64,000 nucleotides of DNA from Antedon bifida (Eukaryota > Echinodermata > Crinoidea > Comatulida > Antedonidae): positions 4,776,501-4,840,500 of the forward strand of contig OY727094.1 of assembly GCA_963402885.1 (NCBI GenBank), given 5' to 3'. The notes under the pieces are model-generated. The model was not told the origin of the DNA. It did not search any database and saw nothing but the letters and a program-made list of their open reading frames with translations. How positions within the stretch are numbered: position 1 is the first letter of the stretch; every line of letters starts with the position of its first letter. Below are positions 21,601 to 35,562 of this stretch, in pieces. Position numbers and translations under genes: made by a program.

Positions 21601-24600
21601 CAGACTTGATATTGATTCACCAATCCACTTAAAAATTTCCCTTAAGTGGTACTCATTTAAATAGGTAAACTTAAGTTGGTTTATCGAAAGTTACATTTTT
21701 TATGCAATATTAATAATTATTTTGAAACAAGATGAAATTTTTCAAGAATGTAAGTTGTAAAGTCTTATTCTAAAGCCTGAATGGTTACGATTACAGTCCT
21801 TTATCTATAAACCACAAAATTCTAACAAGAATTTCTCGTGTACTATTATTAATTAATGTAGTAGAACCTTATGTATATAACCCATGAGATTTATACTATA
21901 ATTGTAGGCGAAAGCGTTCCTGTGACCAAGACACCACTACCTAACCCACCGGGTTGTAATATTCCCTACTCACCAGACATACATAAACGTCACACATTAT
22001 TCTGTGGTACACAGTTGATACAGACCAGGTACTATGGCGGAGAAAAGGTGTGTGCTATTGTTTCTAGAACAGGTAAGAGAAAGAATTGTTATACCATTGG
22101 AAAGTCCTTATATTATTAAGTGATCAATCTTTTGTACAGTAGGTACTTTTATAAATAGTGATATTATATAATTTTAAGCTTAGCATGGTTGCACCATGTT
22201 TTAGAAAATGATTTTATTGTCAATAACCACCAAACATAAAAGAGTTATAATATAATTTGTCAACATAGGTTTTGAGACTGCTAAGGGGGAGTTAGTTCGT
22301 TCAATCCTCTACCCTAAGAACATTGGATTCAAGTTCTACAAAGATGCTATACGCTTTGTCATGGTGCTTGGATGCCTAGCAATTGTTGGTCTCTTGTATT
22401 CAATTCCAGTTCTGATGAAAAATAATGTAAATATTTTTTTATTTATTTATACAGTAGGAGTCCAATCCAGGGTAGTCCAATCCAGGATAGTCCAATCCAG
22501 GGTAATTCAATCCAGGATAGTTCAATCCAGGGTATTCCAATCCAGGGTATTCCAATCCAGGGTAGTTCAATCTAGGGTAGTTCAATCCAGGATAGTCCAA
22601 TCCAGGATATTCCAATCCAGGTTAGTTCAATCCAGGGTAGTTCAATCCAGGGTAGTCCCATCTAGGGTAGTCCCATCTAGGCTAGTTCAATCCAGGATGG
22701 TCCAATCCAGGGTAGTCCGATCCAGGGTAGTCCGATCCAGGGTAGTCCGATCCAGGGATTTATATATAGGTTTTCACTAGCCATGAAACAAAGATTGTTC
22801 TCCACTAGGTGCATTTATTCTTGTGAAATAAATGAGAATGTTACTTTGATTTTCATAAATAGATTTGTCTGGTGGAAAACTTAATTATGAATTGTTACGC
22901 AGTATCAAGATTTACAAATTTAGAAAGTGTATTACCATTTTTTTCCTAGGCCCATGTAAAAGACATTATTTACAAGGCACTAGATGTGATCACCATAGCT
23001 GTTCCACCAGCACTACCAGCTGCTATGACGGTTGGTACCATCTATGCACAGTCACGCTTGAAGAAGGCTGGTATCTTCTGTATAAGTCCTCAGAGAATTA
23101 ACATGTGTGGAAAGTTGAAGCTCATATGTTTTGATAAGGTTTGTGAATAACCTGTCTGGCAGCCTAACTGTGCTAAATTGCATTCAATTTCTCCTCTCCA
23201 AAAGCTATGTCTACACTATCAAACTAGTTTGACAAAAGAAGTGTGATGTGCCCAAATGTTGGTGGTGTTATGCTTAAATATGGTATGACATCATCATGTC
23301 CATATATGGGCACATCAAATTTTGTTGTCACATAATGTTTGATAGTTTAGACAGAGCCTAAGAGTACCTTAATGTTCACTAAACAGCGCTCATTTATCTG
23401 TCATTTGTTGAATTAAAGCAATTTTTCTATGCCCCTTTTTGTCATAATTTAACATTTAAAAGTTTGTCATTAATAACTGCAATTAGATATTAGATGTGTG
23501 GTAATCGTTTTAGGGTCGTAAGGTCACCAAATAACTTTTTCTGTTGGTGAATTTTGTCCAGCACTGTCGCAGAAAGGATAAAAGCTTCGGATCTGTTCTT
23601 TTGCATATTTTTTATTGTTTATTCTGTATTATGATTTAGATATTAATATGTATTTTTTAAAGACTGGAACACTGACAGAAGATGGGCTGGATATGCTCGG
23701 TGTAGTGCCACTACAAGATGATCACTTCCTGCCACTTATTCAGCATGCTGATGAACTGCCTCGTGGCCCCTTCCTTGCATGTATGGCAGCCTGTCATTCT
23801 TTGACCATCATAGAGGGTAAAATCACTGGAGATCCTTTAGATTTGAAAATGTTTGAAGCAACAAAATGGGTATGTGTCATAGAACAGATTGTAAACTCTC
23901 CAGATAATGGCGATAGTCTCCCAATATTTCATGTCATTTCTCACTCTCATGCTAAAATACAATATTCACGACATTTTCTGCCGTTGGTATGCTATGAAAT
24001 ATCCATGTTTACTATTATAGATGCCAACATCCTTCCATTTTTTATATAGCACCCTAATTCATTTGAGGTAATTTTCAAATTATCATAGCGCCCTTCTATG
24101 GTTATGACATGCTTTTAAAAATCCTCTCGATATTTCAGTTTGGAGGTCTGAGATTGACACCCATGTTATGACTAAAATGTTTAGGTTCTTTCCTATTTAG
24201 GTGTACACTTTGAAAAACAAAAATGCAGTTATTCAATAATTTCTTGCAGATCTTAGAGGAGCAGGGTCAAGACGATACGACCAAATATGGTAACATGATG
24301 CCAACCGTTGTCAAGCCAACCACAACTGAAACGTATCTCCCACAGAATACAGAGCAGGTATAGTTTACTTTGTTCATCTCTCAAATCTTCTATGTAGTAT
24401 TAAGCTCTGTCTACCCTATCAAACTAGTTTGACGAAAAAAGTGTGATGTGCCCAAATATGGTAGTGATATACCCAAATATGGTAGTGATATAACATCATG
24501 TCCATGTATGGACACGTCACATTTTTTTGTTACATAAAGTTTGATAGTGTAAACAGAGCTTTAGAATTTAATCTGAAGTTGACAGTGGTTTTTCTGTCAA

Positions 24601-27600
24601 AATTTTACATTTCAATGAATTGGTATCGTTACACAGTATTTCTCAATTCTACAGTTGCCTTATGAAATCGGAATAGTAAGACAGTTCCCATTTTCATCCA
24701 ATCTTCAAAGAATGAGTGTTATCACTCGAACACTTGGTGCGAAAAACATGGACGTTTACGTGAAGGGTGCCCCTGAAATGATTGCTTCACTGTGCAATAA
24801 ACAAACAGGTTTGTTTTACTTTGTTTCCTGTAAATGTTTGTATTTTGTTTTACTCCAACTGGTTTCTGGTAAGATTTGTTGAGAATAACCATTACAAATA
24901 TTATTTTTTTTAATTGTTAAATCATTTTTAAATGTTATTTTTAGTTCCTATGGACTTCCATTCAACGTTACAAAGTTACACTCAAAAGGGTCTTCGTGTA
25001 ATTGCTCTTGCATGGCGCCCTCTTAGTCAGAAAGTGTCTTGGCGTCGCATTCAGAAATTACCAAGGTATAGTTACTTTTTATTATTATTATTATTTTACT
25101 GTAAACCCAAAAATATTAAATAAGGCCTACAAAAGTTAAACTATTCAAATATGATTATGATGACTAATCTTTAACAGATCAGAGGTAGAAAATGACTTGA
25201 CATTCCTAGGCCTGTTGATTCTACAAAATATGCTGAAACCGCAATCCACACAGGTCATTCATCAGCTGAGAGAGGCTGACATTAGGACTGTTATGGTGAC
25301 AGGTAGAGCCTAACTTTCAACATTATTTTTTATTATTTTTATTTAAAAAATTGATTGACTAGTCTAGCGCTGTATTGTGTGAAGAAGATTATTCAATTTT
25401 ATTTATTTCACTTTCTTATGTTTGTGTTTATTTTACTTGAGGGCCCCTGAATATCAACTCAGCACCAGTATTAATTTGTCCAGCTGGAAGGGTTACCCTC
25501 TATAAATAAAGTTGAAATAAAAACTTATGTTTACTCTATCTAATAAGAACAGTTATTTATTATCATGTATTTATTATTGTCTTTTATGTCATTTCTTGTC
25601 TAATCTGGGCAAATATATTCGAGCGAATTAAACATTCCTGATCTCTGATTGGCTGTGCATCACAAAATAGATTGAAATATGCATTGATGCTTTTGATTCA
25701 CATGAATAAATTCGACTAGTGGAAAACAGACTTTAAAAAAGTTCATTATTCATGTCCACACAATATCAGCCACTGTCAAACACAGCCACTGTGCAATTGG
25801 GACTGGACTGTGTTTACCACCTGTTGGTCCCCATCCTTCATTAATGTACATACATCTTAGTGAGAAGTTGAATAAATAAATATCATGGTAAACTAATCTG
25901 TTTCAGGTGACAATATGTTGACTGCTATAAGTGTTGCCAGAGAATGCGGTATGATTGATCCCAATTCTAGTGTAGTGTTAGTGACTGCTTCTCCACCATC
26001 ATCTACATCTCCTTCTACCATTGAGTGGTCGTACGATGTCCCGCCACAAAACAAAGGAATGCAAATAGAAAATGGTTTCCCTAAACAAGTAAGTTGTCCA
26101 CTAGAGAGACGAACTTTGACACAATCAGCTCAAAACCAATCAACCATGAAGAGTGACCATCAAATATGATCATAATACTGCCTTACCATGATAGCAAAAA
26201 TAAATAAAAGTCATATCTATTGACATATGAGTATACTTTTTTTCAGATTTCTTTTTACATTGGACAATGAATATAATATTTAGTATCTTATTGTTTCAGA
26301 ATTTGTACCAGTATCAAAAACTTCCCACTCCATCTACCAACTTTCATTTTGCAATAAACGGCAAATCATTTGCTGTCATCAAGAACCATTTTGCGGATGT
26401 TATGCCCAAGGTAAGAAAACAAATGTTCTTTTACGATTTTTAGGATAAATAATTTAAATTGTGGGTACAAAACTGCTTTTCATGAACCAACCTCAAATAA
26501 CAATTTAGAAGAGATAGGGCTATACCAGTTATATACGACTATGCGATGGACATTGTAGGATATAGCATGTATACTTCAGTATTCTTTGAATTTCTATAAA
26601 AAAAAAAACTGCAATCAAATCCACATATTTCTTATTTCTACTATTCAGTGATTTTAGCCACAAGAAATAAAGTGGTGTCTGTTCACACCACTTGTTTGTC
26701 AAAGGCTTCTGTCAAAAAGTGTGAGGTTGAAAATTTAACAACCGTACTGGCTACGGCCCTGCTATTCATTACTGTATATATGTCTATATATTTTATCTAT
26801 GATAGATTATACAGAAAGGAACTGTATTTTCAAGAATGTCACCTGACCAAAAACGACAGTTAGTGGAAGCTCTTCAAGAACTAGGGTAAGAACTAGCACA
26901 CAGTTTTATTTCCATATTTTAAATGTTACAAATTTTATCTGTATGTCATGTTGAAATAGTTATTCAATTAATGTGTATTTTTCTAGGTATGGTGTTGGAA
27001 TGTGTGGAGATGGTGCAAATGATTGTGGCGCCCTCAAGTCAGCGCATGCTGGAATATCACTGTCGGAAGCAGAGGCTTCGGTGGCCTCGCCATTTACATC
27101 AAGCATTCCGAACATATCGTGCGTTCCGATTGTTATCAGGTACATACCAACTTTGTGCGTTCAAATTTATATGCCAAGTTGCACAGTGTTGCCCATGTCA
27201 AAAGCTCTGTCTACACTATCAAACAAACATTAATTAAGGCTTGTCAAGATCATGTTCGTGTACTATCGCATTTAAATCTGCCTTGAAAACTCATCTTTTT
27301 CTTTCAGATTGAGCTCTCTCATACACCGCGCCTTTGATCACTTACTGCTGGAATTGGCGCGTTACAAAATCGTACTATTATTATTATTATTAAATATTAA
27401 TGTTTTCATTTTTTTTTTCAGAGAGGGTAGAGCAGCTCTAGTTACATCATTTGGTGTATTCAAGTATATGGCCCTCTACAGTATAATACAGTTCATTTCT
27501 GTCATGATTTTATATTGGGTAAAGAATTGTATCTTTGTTTAACTTTATGGGAAACTTAATATAAAAAAATAATAAAATATAATGATGATAATAATAATAT

Positions 27601-30600
27601 AAAGAAGAATAGATGAACATAATTAAATACATACTGTAGTTTTACACATTGTAGAGTTCACCCTTGATTAAATCAAGTGGTTTTTTTTCTTGAGAAAAAA
27701 AAGTATTATTATTTTTTTTTTACCTATTAATGTTGTCTTTTATAGATAAATTCTAATCTTGGAGATTTTCAGTTCCTGTATGTAGATCTTGTTATCACTA
27801 CAACGGTCGCTATTTTAAGTAAGTATTTTTTACTTAAGGAACTTTATGTAAGGATTTTAGAATTTATGGAAATTTCCAAAGATAACCATAAGTGAATTCA
27901 TTCCCTATCCTCCTTAACAGTGGAAATCTACAAAAAAAACATACAAGATGTTATAGAAACAAAGTCTTGTACTCAACTTTACCAATACCAAACACCTTTG
28001 AGCTTGCAATACATCTTGTTTAACGAATAGTCTGGTATTCGAATGGATTTTTTATGGTAACAAAAATTGTAACCTTTCGGGCCTCATGAAAAATCTGGTT
28101 TTGAGAAAGTTTCTGGTTTTTATAGAGTTCGCTATTGGGAGAGTTGACTGTAATATGTATTTGGGAGTGGAGTTGTTTATGTTATGTGATATGACTTGAA
28201 CCCAGGACCTTGGATTGGTAGCCCAAAATGTTAACTACCAAGCTACAACTCCATTCTTGCACCATTGTTAACTATCCACACCAGGCAGGTATTGTGCAGC
28301 TTTGCTGTTTATTTTGTGGCTACACACCTAGTCACACCTACACACCTAAGAAAGCCACTCCTAAAGACTTTGTTTATGACTTGTGTGTAGTGAATGGATT
28401 GCAACAAAAGATAATGACTGATTCATGTATGGTTATCCTTGCCAATTTGCCTAAATATATTTTTAAAAAAAACAATTATTAGTGTTCTCCTGAAGCAGGT
28501 TTTGCCAGCAAGATTTGCCAGTATAAATTTACTCCAACTGGTATTAAAAATAGTGTAAGAAAATATTACATCACATAAACACTTATCTATTAGTGGTAGG
28601 TTAGGCCTAAGTCACTAAACATAGACCAAGAGCAATCAAAGGCTATATTTTTTCAATTGGATGGAAAAAGTGCAATAATATTTGACTTCTTTGTATTTAG
28701 TAGATAATTCAGTACTCTGCATAATTTTCCGGACTTGATTTCTATATTGGAATAACATTATTTATATTTAATCAATCAATAACATTTATTATATTTTTAG
28801 TGGGCTATAACGGTGCTTATACACACCTGGTAAAGAAGCGACCACCTGGAAGTCTGGTGTCACCTGTCATTCTCATTTCCATTATTCTGCAAATTCTCGT
28901 TCAGATTATTGGACAAACGTCAGCATATTTTCTGTTGTTCACACAAGATTGGTAGGCATAGATTATACTTATTTTTATTACAGTGTTTCAAGGATAACCC
29001 AATAATATCTAGAACATTGTGAATGTAAACAGACTTTTAAAGTACTAATAATATTAAAGAGGATTTCAAAAAACAGAAAAAAAGCTAGAAAATATATAGA
29101 AATTATGTAATCATTATTGAAACATTGACTGAAAGGTGGTGGTTAACCACAAAAGAGGAAAAAAAAAAAATCAAAAAAAAATTCAATTTGGTCAGAGGAT
29201 ATATCTTAAATCTATACTATGAGATCAAAATCATAAATATTATTAAATAAATTCTTCGCATAACTTATATGTTTTTAATTTTGATCAGGTTTGAGCCGCT
29301 GCATCCAAGTCAAGAAGCTGATGAGAACATTCTTTGTCCTGAGAACACGGTCATATTTATTGTCTCATCATTCCAGTACATAATAGTTGCGGCTGCTTTT
29401 TCTCGAGGACCACCCTACAGGACTCCAATATGGCAAAATTGTAAGCGTATTTAACTTGGATAGTGTAAACTGTTTACACTATCAAACTTTATGTGACAAA
29501 AAAATTGTGATGTGCCCATATATGAACATGATGATATCATATCACTACCATATTATTTGGGCACATCACACTTTTTTTGTCAATCTAGTTTGATAGTGTA
29601 GACAGAGCTTTAGTATATTAATTTAGGTGAAAATACTCAATGCCTGTCTAATGTGATTGAATACTGTATGTAACTCACTTCATAAAAGACGTCTTTAAAA
29701 CTTACTTTTTACTCATAAATTAACTTTCGACTACATGTCACAATTATAGTATAACCAAAATGAGATTATTTTAAGAATATATGGATGTAGCCAGAGAAGC
29801 ATAGGAGTGTGTAAAAAATAAAACAGTACTTCTAGGTATCAGAGATGTCTTAAGTGGTGCTATATTTATATTAAGCATGATGGAAGTAATCATATAATAT
29901 AGGCTTAGTACAGTAGAAGAAATTAATAAAAAGATAAATATTTTGGCACATATGGCGTTCCATACATATAATACTTGAGCTCATTATTTCAAAAAATTGA
30001 AACGCTGACGACTGGTGGATTAACATAAGTAATAACTAAGACGATAAAAACTAAAGACTTAAAAGCAAGTCTATAGAAGATATTGAAGTTTGCTCAAATT
30101 TCATGAGTTTTAAAATTTGTTAGTAAATTTTGATTTTTTTTTTTTTTTCGTTTTTTAGTGTGGTTCCTGATCTCGCTGATTGTCTTGTCTATGTACACAG
30201 CCTTCATGTTATTTTACCCAAATTACCTATCATTCCTAGAAACTTTCTTTCAAGTGTATCAACTTGGTCCAGATCACATGAGTTTTTGCTGGATAATTTT
30301 TACTGTTATTATCGTGAATGCAACTCTCACGTTTGCAATTGAAGTAAGTACATCTATGAGACACCTCTTTTAATATATTTTGCTTGCTTGTTCCCCTCAC
30401 CCCCTATATCAAATAAAATGTGTTGGCCACCATTAGCTTAACCCCAGTCATAGATCAAAGAACCTAATCAACTAATAAAAACCTTTCGAGCTGTATGTAG
30501 TATGTTACGACCAACCCACTATCAAACTTTATCTGTTATGTGACAAAAACAAAATGTGATTTGCTCATATATGGACATGTCATATCACTACCATATGTGG

Positions 30601-31637
30601 GCATATCACTACCATATTTGGGCACATCACATTTTTTGGTCACATGTTTGATAGTGTAGACAGAGCTTTAGATCCCAAAGGTAGGAGTTAGGATTTTTAG
30701 ACCTTTTTCAGTTTTGGAAGAACTATATAATCATGAGAGTTTATTGTATTTTTTTAGTGGCTGATGGGTAAGCCTTTTATCAAGACGTTTATAAAGCCAT
30801 GCCGAAAGAAGAACACCTCAAAGAATATCTATAAAAGAATTGAAAAAGAAATTATGAATGATCCTGATTGGCCACCGATTGGTCAGGTGACCACAAGCAA
30901 CTGTGTCAGTTGACATTATATTTGTCTATTTTTACCAACTTGTAGTGTAGTATTATAATGTAGAAATTTGTACATTTTTTAAACGAAGTATTTAAATGTC
31001 CGATTCTCAGTGAAATAAAATAAATTAATTAAGTAACTTTTTGAAGGAGAAAGGAGTATTTTTTTTATATTTATTTAATATTATTGGATACCAGGTTTAT
31101 TTTCAATTTTATTGAAAAAAAAATGTGAAGTGCCCATATATGGACATGATGATTTCATATAACTACCATATTTGGACACATTAAACTTTTTTTGTCAAAC
31201 TAGTTTGATAGTGTAGACACAGAAAGAGTGATGTACTGTAGAACATCTATTAAAGGAACACCATACAGGAACAACCAATAAAATGTCCAGTAAATAGTGG
31301 CCATGGTGTTAAAACATAGATATAATGTGTATAGTAATTACTTCCATCTAGTATCATTTTTTTTCTTTTCAAATAATGTTTAATAGTGCTAATAATTTCT
31401 AAACAATATGTATAAATTAAATATATTCAAAGTGAAAATGTTTCTTCGTTGTTTATTTTCACCCAGGGGTATAAATTGGTACTAGCTGCAATTAACCTAA
31501 TAGTTAACTTTCAATTTGTGATGACCTACAATGACCTACGCATCGATGTCGTCTGGACCTTGACACCACTAAAAGCGTATAGAATAGTTAGGAAGCACGT
31601 CTCAGCATCTCCGCATGCACACAATGAATTAACATGA
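15629..31637 (+). CDS. P5B-type cation/polyamine-transporting ATPase (ATP13A2/3/4-like), 28 coding exons
   Basis: Exons: 15629-15679, 16183-16350, 16891-16973, 17271-17421, 18609-18769, 19607-19676, 19901-20035, 20314-20377, 21293-21424, 21908-22072, 22269-22426, 22950-23138, 23663-23869, 24250-24357, 24655-24808, 24945-25065, 25178-25302, 25907-26088, 26300-26410, 26806-26885, 26987-27139, 27422-27518, 27746-27818, 28801-28951, 29289-29440, 30159-30343, 30758-30886, 31467-31637. All borders are GT-AG. The joined frame is 1241 codons, close to human ATP13A2/3 (about 1180-1230). Landmarks: N-terminal hydrophobic hairpin (about 22-60); actuator LTGES around 337-341; P5B signature PPALP at 465-469; phosphorylated D508 in [15 protein letters not shown] at 651-655; TGDNxLTAISVA; hinge [11 protein letters not shown] from 879; then C-terminal membrane spans with [10 protein letters not shown]5B pumps export polyamines from late endosomes/lysosomes. 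All catalytic residues are intact. I cannot say which vertebrate paralogue it matches best. Confidence 0.96.
15710..15825. mobile_element. Truncated MITE, GTCTACACTATCAAAC family, ATPase intron 1
   Basis: CTCTGTCTACAC starts the copy and is followed by AGTGTGATGTGCCC, ATGTCCATATATGGGCACAT and TTTTGCAA. The right terminal repeat is missing, so it is a decayed copy. Confidence 0.65.
16415..16705 (+). repeat. Four tandem copies of a ~70-bp repeat, ATPase intron 2
   Basis: The unit contains ATCAGTGGCTGGATATCAAT, GGAGATACAAATAAAATAAG and GACTGAAAAAATGACAATGC. CAGTGGCTGG recurs at about 16439, 16506, 16578 and 16647. The same family occurs in reverse orientation at 56108-56362. Intronic; the open frames crossing it are incidental. 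Confidence 0.85.
16710..16817. mobile_element. Internally deleted MITE, GTCTACACTATCAAAC family, ATPase intron 2
   Basis: The left end is AGCACTGTCTACACTATC and the right end CAAACTAGTTTAAACGAGCTT. Only about 108 bp remain because part of the palindromic interior is gone. It directly abuts the 70-bp repeat array. Confidence 0.8.
17640..17780. repeat. Dispersed repeat, inverted relative to 32020-32110
   Basis: The core ATGTGACCCACAATCATCCA followed by ATAAAATGACAG appears as its complement at about 32045-32095, where it reads TGGATGATTGTGGGTCACAT. The two copies lie 14 kb apart, one in ATPase intron 4 and one just after the gene. Confidence 0.6.
18241..18570 (+). mobile_element. tRNA-derived SINE, ATPase intron 4
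   Basis: The head is tRNA-like: box A region GTGACTTGGTGGTTATGAT, then a box B match GGTTCAAGTCATGCC. A conserved body follows (ACTCCACTCCCAAATACTTG ... ATATGTTTGTCTTGTGGAAC), with a tail TATGGTTATCCTTGGCAATT ending in an A-rich stretch. Close relatives lie at 53429-53674 and, rearranged, at 28150-28475. Confidence 0.75.
18770..18803. mobile_element. MITE terminal fragment forming the 5' splice site of ATPase exon 5
   Basis: Exon 5 ends ...AACAA and is followed at once by GTAAAGCTCTGTCTACGCTA and TCAAACT. From the second base on, this is the terminal repeat of the GTCTACACTATCAAAC family. So the donor GTAAAG is built largely from transposon sequence. Only about 34 bp of this copy survive. 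A full copy follows at 18854. Confidence 0.75.
18854..19022. mobile_element. Full-length MITE, GTCTACACTATCAAAC family, ATPase intron 5
   Basis: The termini are TTCTGTCTACACTATCAAAC and GATAGTGTAGACAGAGCTTA. The interior has the usual GATGTGCCCATATATG and GGCACATCACATTTTT blocks. Confidence 0.85.
20625..21240. repeat. Five tandem copies of a ~123-bp repeat, ATPase intron 8
   Basis: GACTGAAAGATTATATAATA recurs at 123-124-bp spacing (about 20714, 20837, 20961, 21084, 21207). Each unit also contains TTTAAAATGGCATATTTAAC and CATAAAAAAATGTTTTCA, a short self-complementary pair. Intron 8 (20378-21292) contains nothing else notable. Confidence 0.9.
21526..21602 (+). repeat. Three tandem copies of a ~27-bp repeat, ATPase intron 9
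   Basis: CTGCCTATATTGCTATGCAT followed by CTCA is repeated three times with small changes (CATATGTTTCCATGC in the third copy). Confidence 0.8.
22453..22757 (+). repeat. 15-bp minisatellite (about 20 copies), ATPase intron 11
   Basis: The unit is GGTAGTCCAATCCAG with single-base variants (GATAGT, GTATTC, TTAGTT, TCCGATC). Because the unit is a multiple of three without stops, exon 11 reads through its donor at 22427 into a long VQSR-type frame. Exons 11 and 12 join perfectly without it and the family has no such insertion, so it is intronic. Confidence 0.93.
23201..23360. mobile_element. MITE, GTCTACACTATCAAAC family, ATPase intron 12 (opposite orientation)
   Basis: The left end is AAAGCTATGTCTACACTATC and the right end TTGATAGTTTAGACAGAGCC. 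The asymmetric interior (AAGTGTGATGTGCCCAAATG first) is reversed relative to the copy at 18854, so the family inserts in both directions. Confidence 0.85.
24401..24563. mobile_element. MITE, GTCTACACTATCAAAC family, ATPase intron 14
   Basis: The left end is TAAGCTCTGTCTACCCTATC and the right end TTGATAGTGTAAACAGAGCT followed by TTAG. The interior repeats CCAAATATGGTAGTGATAT twice. Confidence 0.85.
26646..26770 (+). repeat. Dispersed repeat shared with 63735-63880, ATPase intron 19
   Basis: GTCAAAGGCTTCTGTCAAAA, AGTGTGAGGTTGAAAAT and CCGTACTGGCTACGGCCCTG correspond in order to GTCAAATGCCTCTGTGAAAA, AGTGGTCAGTTTGAAATC and CCGTACTGGTGGCCACGGCC at the far end of the window. Identity is moderate. 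Nature unknown. Confidence 0.7.
27201..27226. mobile_element. MITE end fragment, GTCTACACTATCAAAC family, ATPase intron 21
   Basis: Only the terminal AAAGCTCTGTCTACACTATC plus AAAC is present; the rest of the element is absent. Confidence 0.75.
28150..28475. mobile_element. Rearranged tRNA-derived SINE, ATPase intron 23
   Basis: A head in reverse orientation is recognisable by GGGAGTGGAGTTG, ACTTGAACCCAGGACC (complement of box B) and CAAGCTACAACTCCATTC. It is followed by a forward tail, TATGGTTATCCTTGCCAATT, ending in A-rich DNA. The head and tail orientations differ, so the copy is inverted internally or composite. Related to 18241-18570. Confidence 0.65.
29463..29612. mobile_element. MITE, GTCTACACTATCAAAC family, ATPase intron 25
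   Basis: The left end is worn (TGTTTACACTATCAAACTTT) and the right end is TTGATAGTGTAGACAGAGCT. It begins 22 bp after the exon 25 donor. Confidence 0.85.
30516..30670. mobile_element. MITE, GTCTACACTATCAAAC family, ATPase intron 26
   Basis: The left terminal repeat is shortened to CACTATCAAACTTTATC; the right is TTGATAGTGTAGACAGAGCT. The interior has a doubled CACTACCATATGTGGGCAT motif. Confidence 0.85.
31111..31221. mobile_element. Half MITE, GTCTACACTATCAAAC family, ATPase intron 27
   Basis: Starts inside the element (AAAAAATGTGAAGTGCCCAT) and ends with a normal right terminus, TTTGATAGTGTAGACA. The left end is lost. Confidence 0.8.
31225..31325 (+). repeat. Direct duplicate of 33100-33206
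   Basis: AGAGTGATGTACTGTAGAAC, ATCTATTAAAGGAACACCAT, ACAGGAACAACCAATAAAAT and GTCCAGTAAATAGTGGCCAT recur almost unchanged at 33100-33206, in both places straight after a MITE right end. This points to duplication of the MITE plus flank, or to a larger element that includes both. Confidence 0.75.
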
Positions 31638-32748
31638 CCGAACTTGTAGGTTGTCACATGTCAAAATCTCCCTAAAGCGTGGTTCCCACTAGAATGAGTT
31701 GCATGATGCTGTATTGTGTAATCACAAGTGGGAACTGACGACGTAACACTGCTTCAAACATCGCTACGGGAAATCAAATCAGTTTGATTTCATCTAACAA
31801 CACAAGGCAAAAGAACACCGGAAAACATAGAATGATAACTTCCATTATTCCAATAATTTAATTCACAATTTCGAAATGCCACCTAGTACATAATAGAAAA
31901 ATTAAAATGCTATTTCATTCAGTATATAGTACTCCTAAGGGGACACTTTGTTGGGTCCTAAAGTGTCTCCTTAATGGGTTCTACTGTATGTTATAAAATA
32001 TTAAGCACTTACTGTACAGTATTATATAACAACTATATAAATTCTTGTCATTTGATTGGATGATTGTGGGTCACATGGTGTTCAATAGTACCAACTTTTA
32101 GAATACAAAATGTTTATTTCATTGTTGCCAAACTAAACAATTTAAGCGGACTACATTGGCAGATGTTTGAGGATAATATTCAATATTTCAAATTCTTGTG
32201 GCCTACATACATTTTTTAAGTCCCTATAAGTGTATATTCATTAATTAAGTTATAAACATAACATAAAAAGCCTATTTCATAATTTATTCCACTAACAACA
32301 TACATAACACAGTATGCAAAATATATAATATACAATATTATAAAATATTTTGATTGCAAAATATTAATACAGTAATCATGCAAACATAAATTCAAAGATA
32401 TGTTTTTGTATTGTGATATTGATATAAAAATTGAAAGAAATTGGAAGTCAAAAAGTAACTACTGCATGGCACAAATTTATAAAGGTCTGAGGTGAAATCA
32501 AAAATTCTAATTTAGTTTAAATTATGGTTTTCAAAGATTAAGATTTTGGGGAATTGGCAGCTACAATTGTAACTGTTTAAATATTCAGACTTTATCCAGG
32601 AGATTTTTAAAGAATTCTCCTTTACTTTTATGAGTACAAATATGCTATAAAAATCAAATCTCATGCTTCAACTTCGGGAGATTTTATAAAACTGGTTATC
32701 AAATTTGTGACTCTTCAACACTACTGAACATATACTGACTGGATCTGT
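31638..32748. other. 3' flanks of the convergent ATPase and LZIC genes
   Basis: The ATPase stop is at 31635-31637 and LZIC runs the other way from 35.6 kb, so their 3' untranslated regions face each other here. Contents: a left part of the GTTCCCAC inverted-repeat family (about 31674-31730) and a dispersed repeat (32020-32110). A TTTATT at 32283-32288 would be AATAAA for LZIC. No further gene seen. Confidence 0.5.
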
Positions 32749-32795
32749 TTATAATTCTGTCCATTTTTTGGTAGCAGTAACTATTGCCATGGCCC

Positions 32796-35562
<2,767 letters not shown>

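Noticed and set aside
22361..22780. 139-codon frame with VQSRV repeats as a protein
   Set aside because: Its first part is ATPase exon 11 and the rest is read-through into a 15-bp minisatellite. Exon 12 joins correctly without it.
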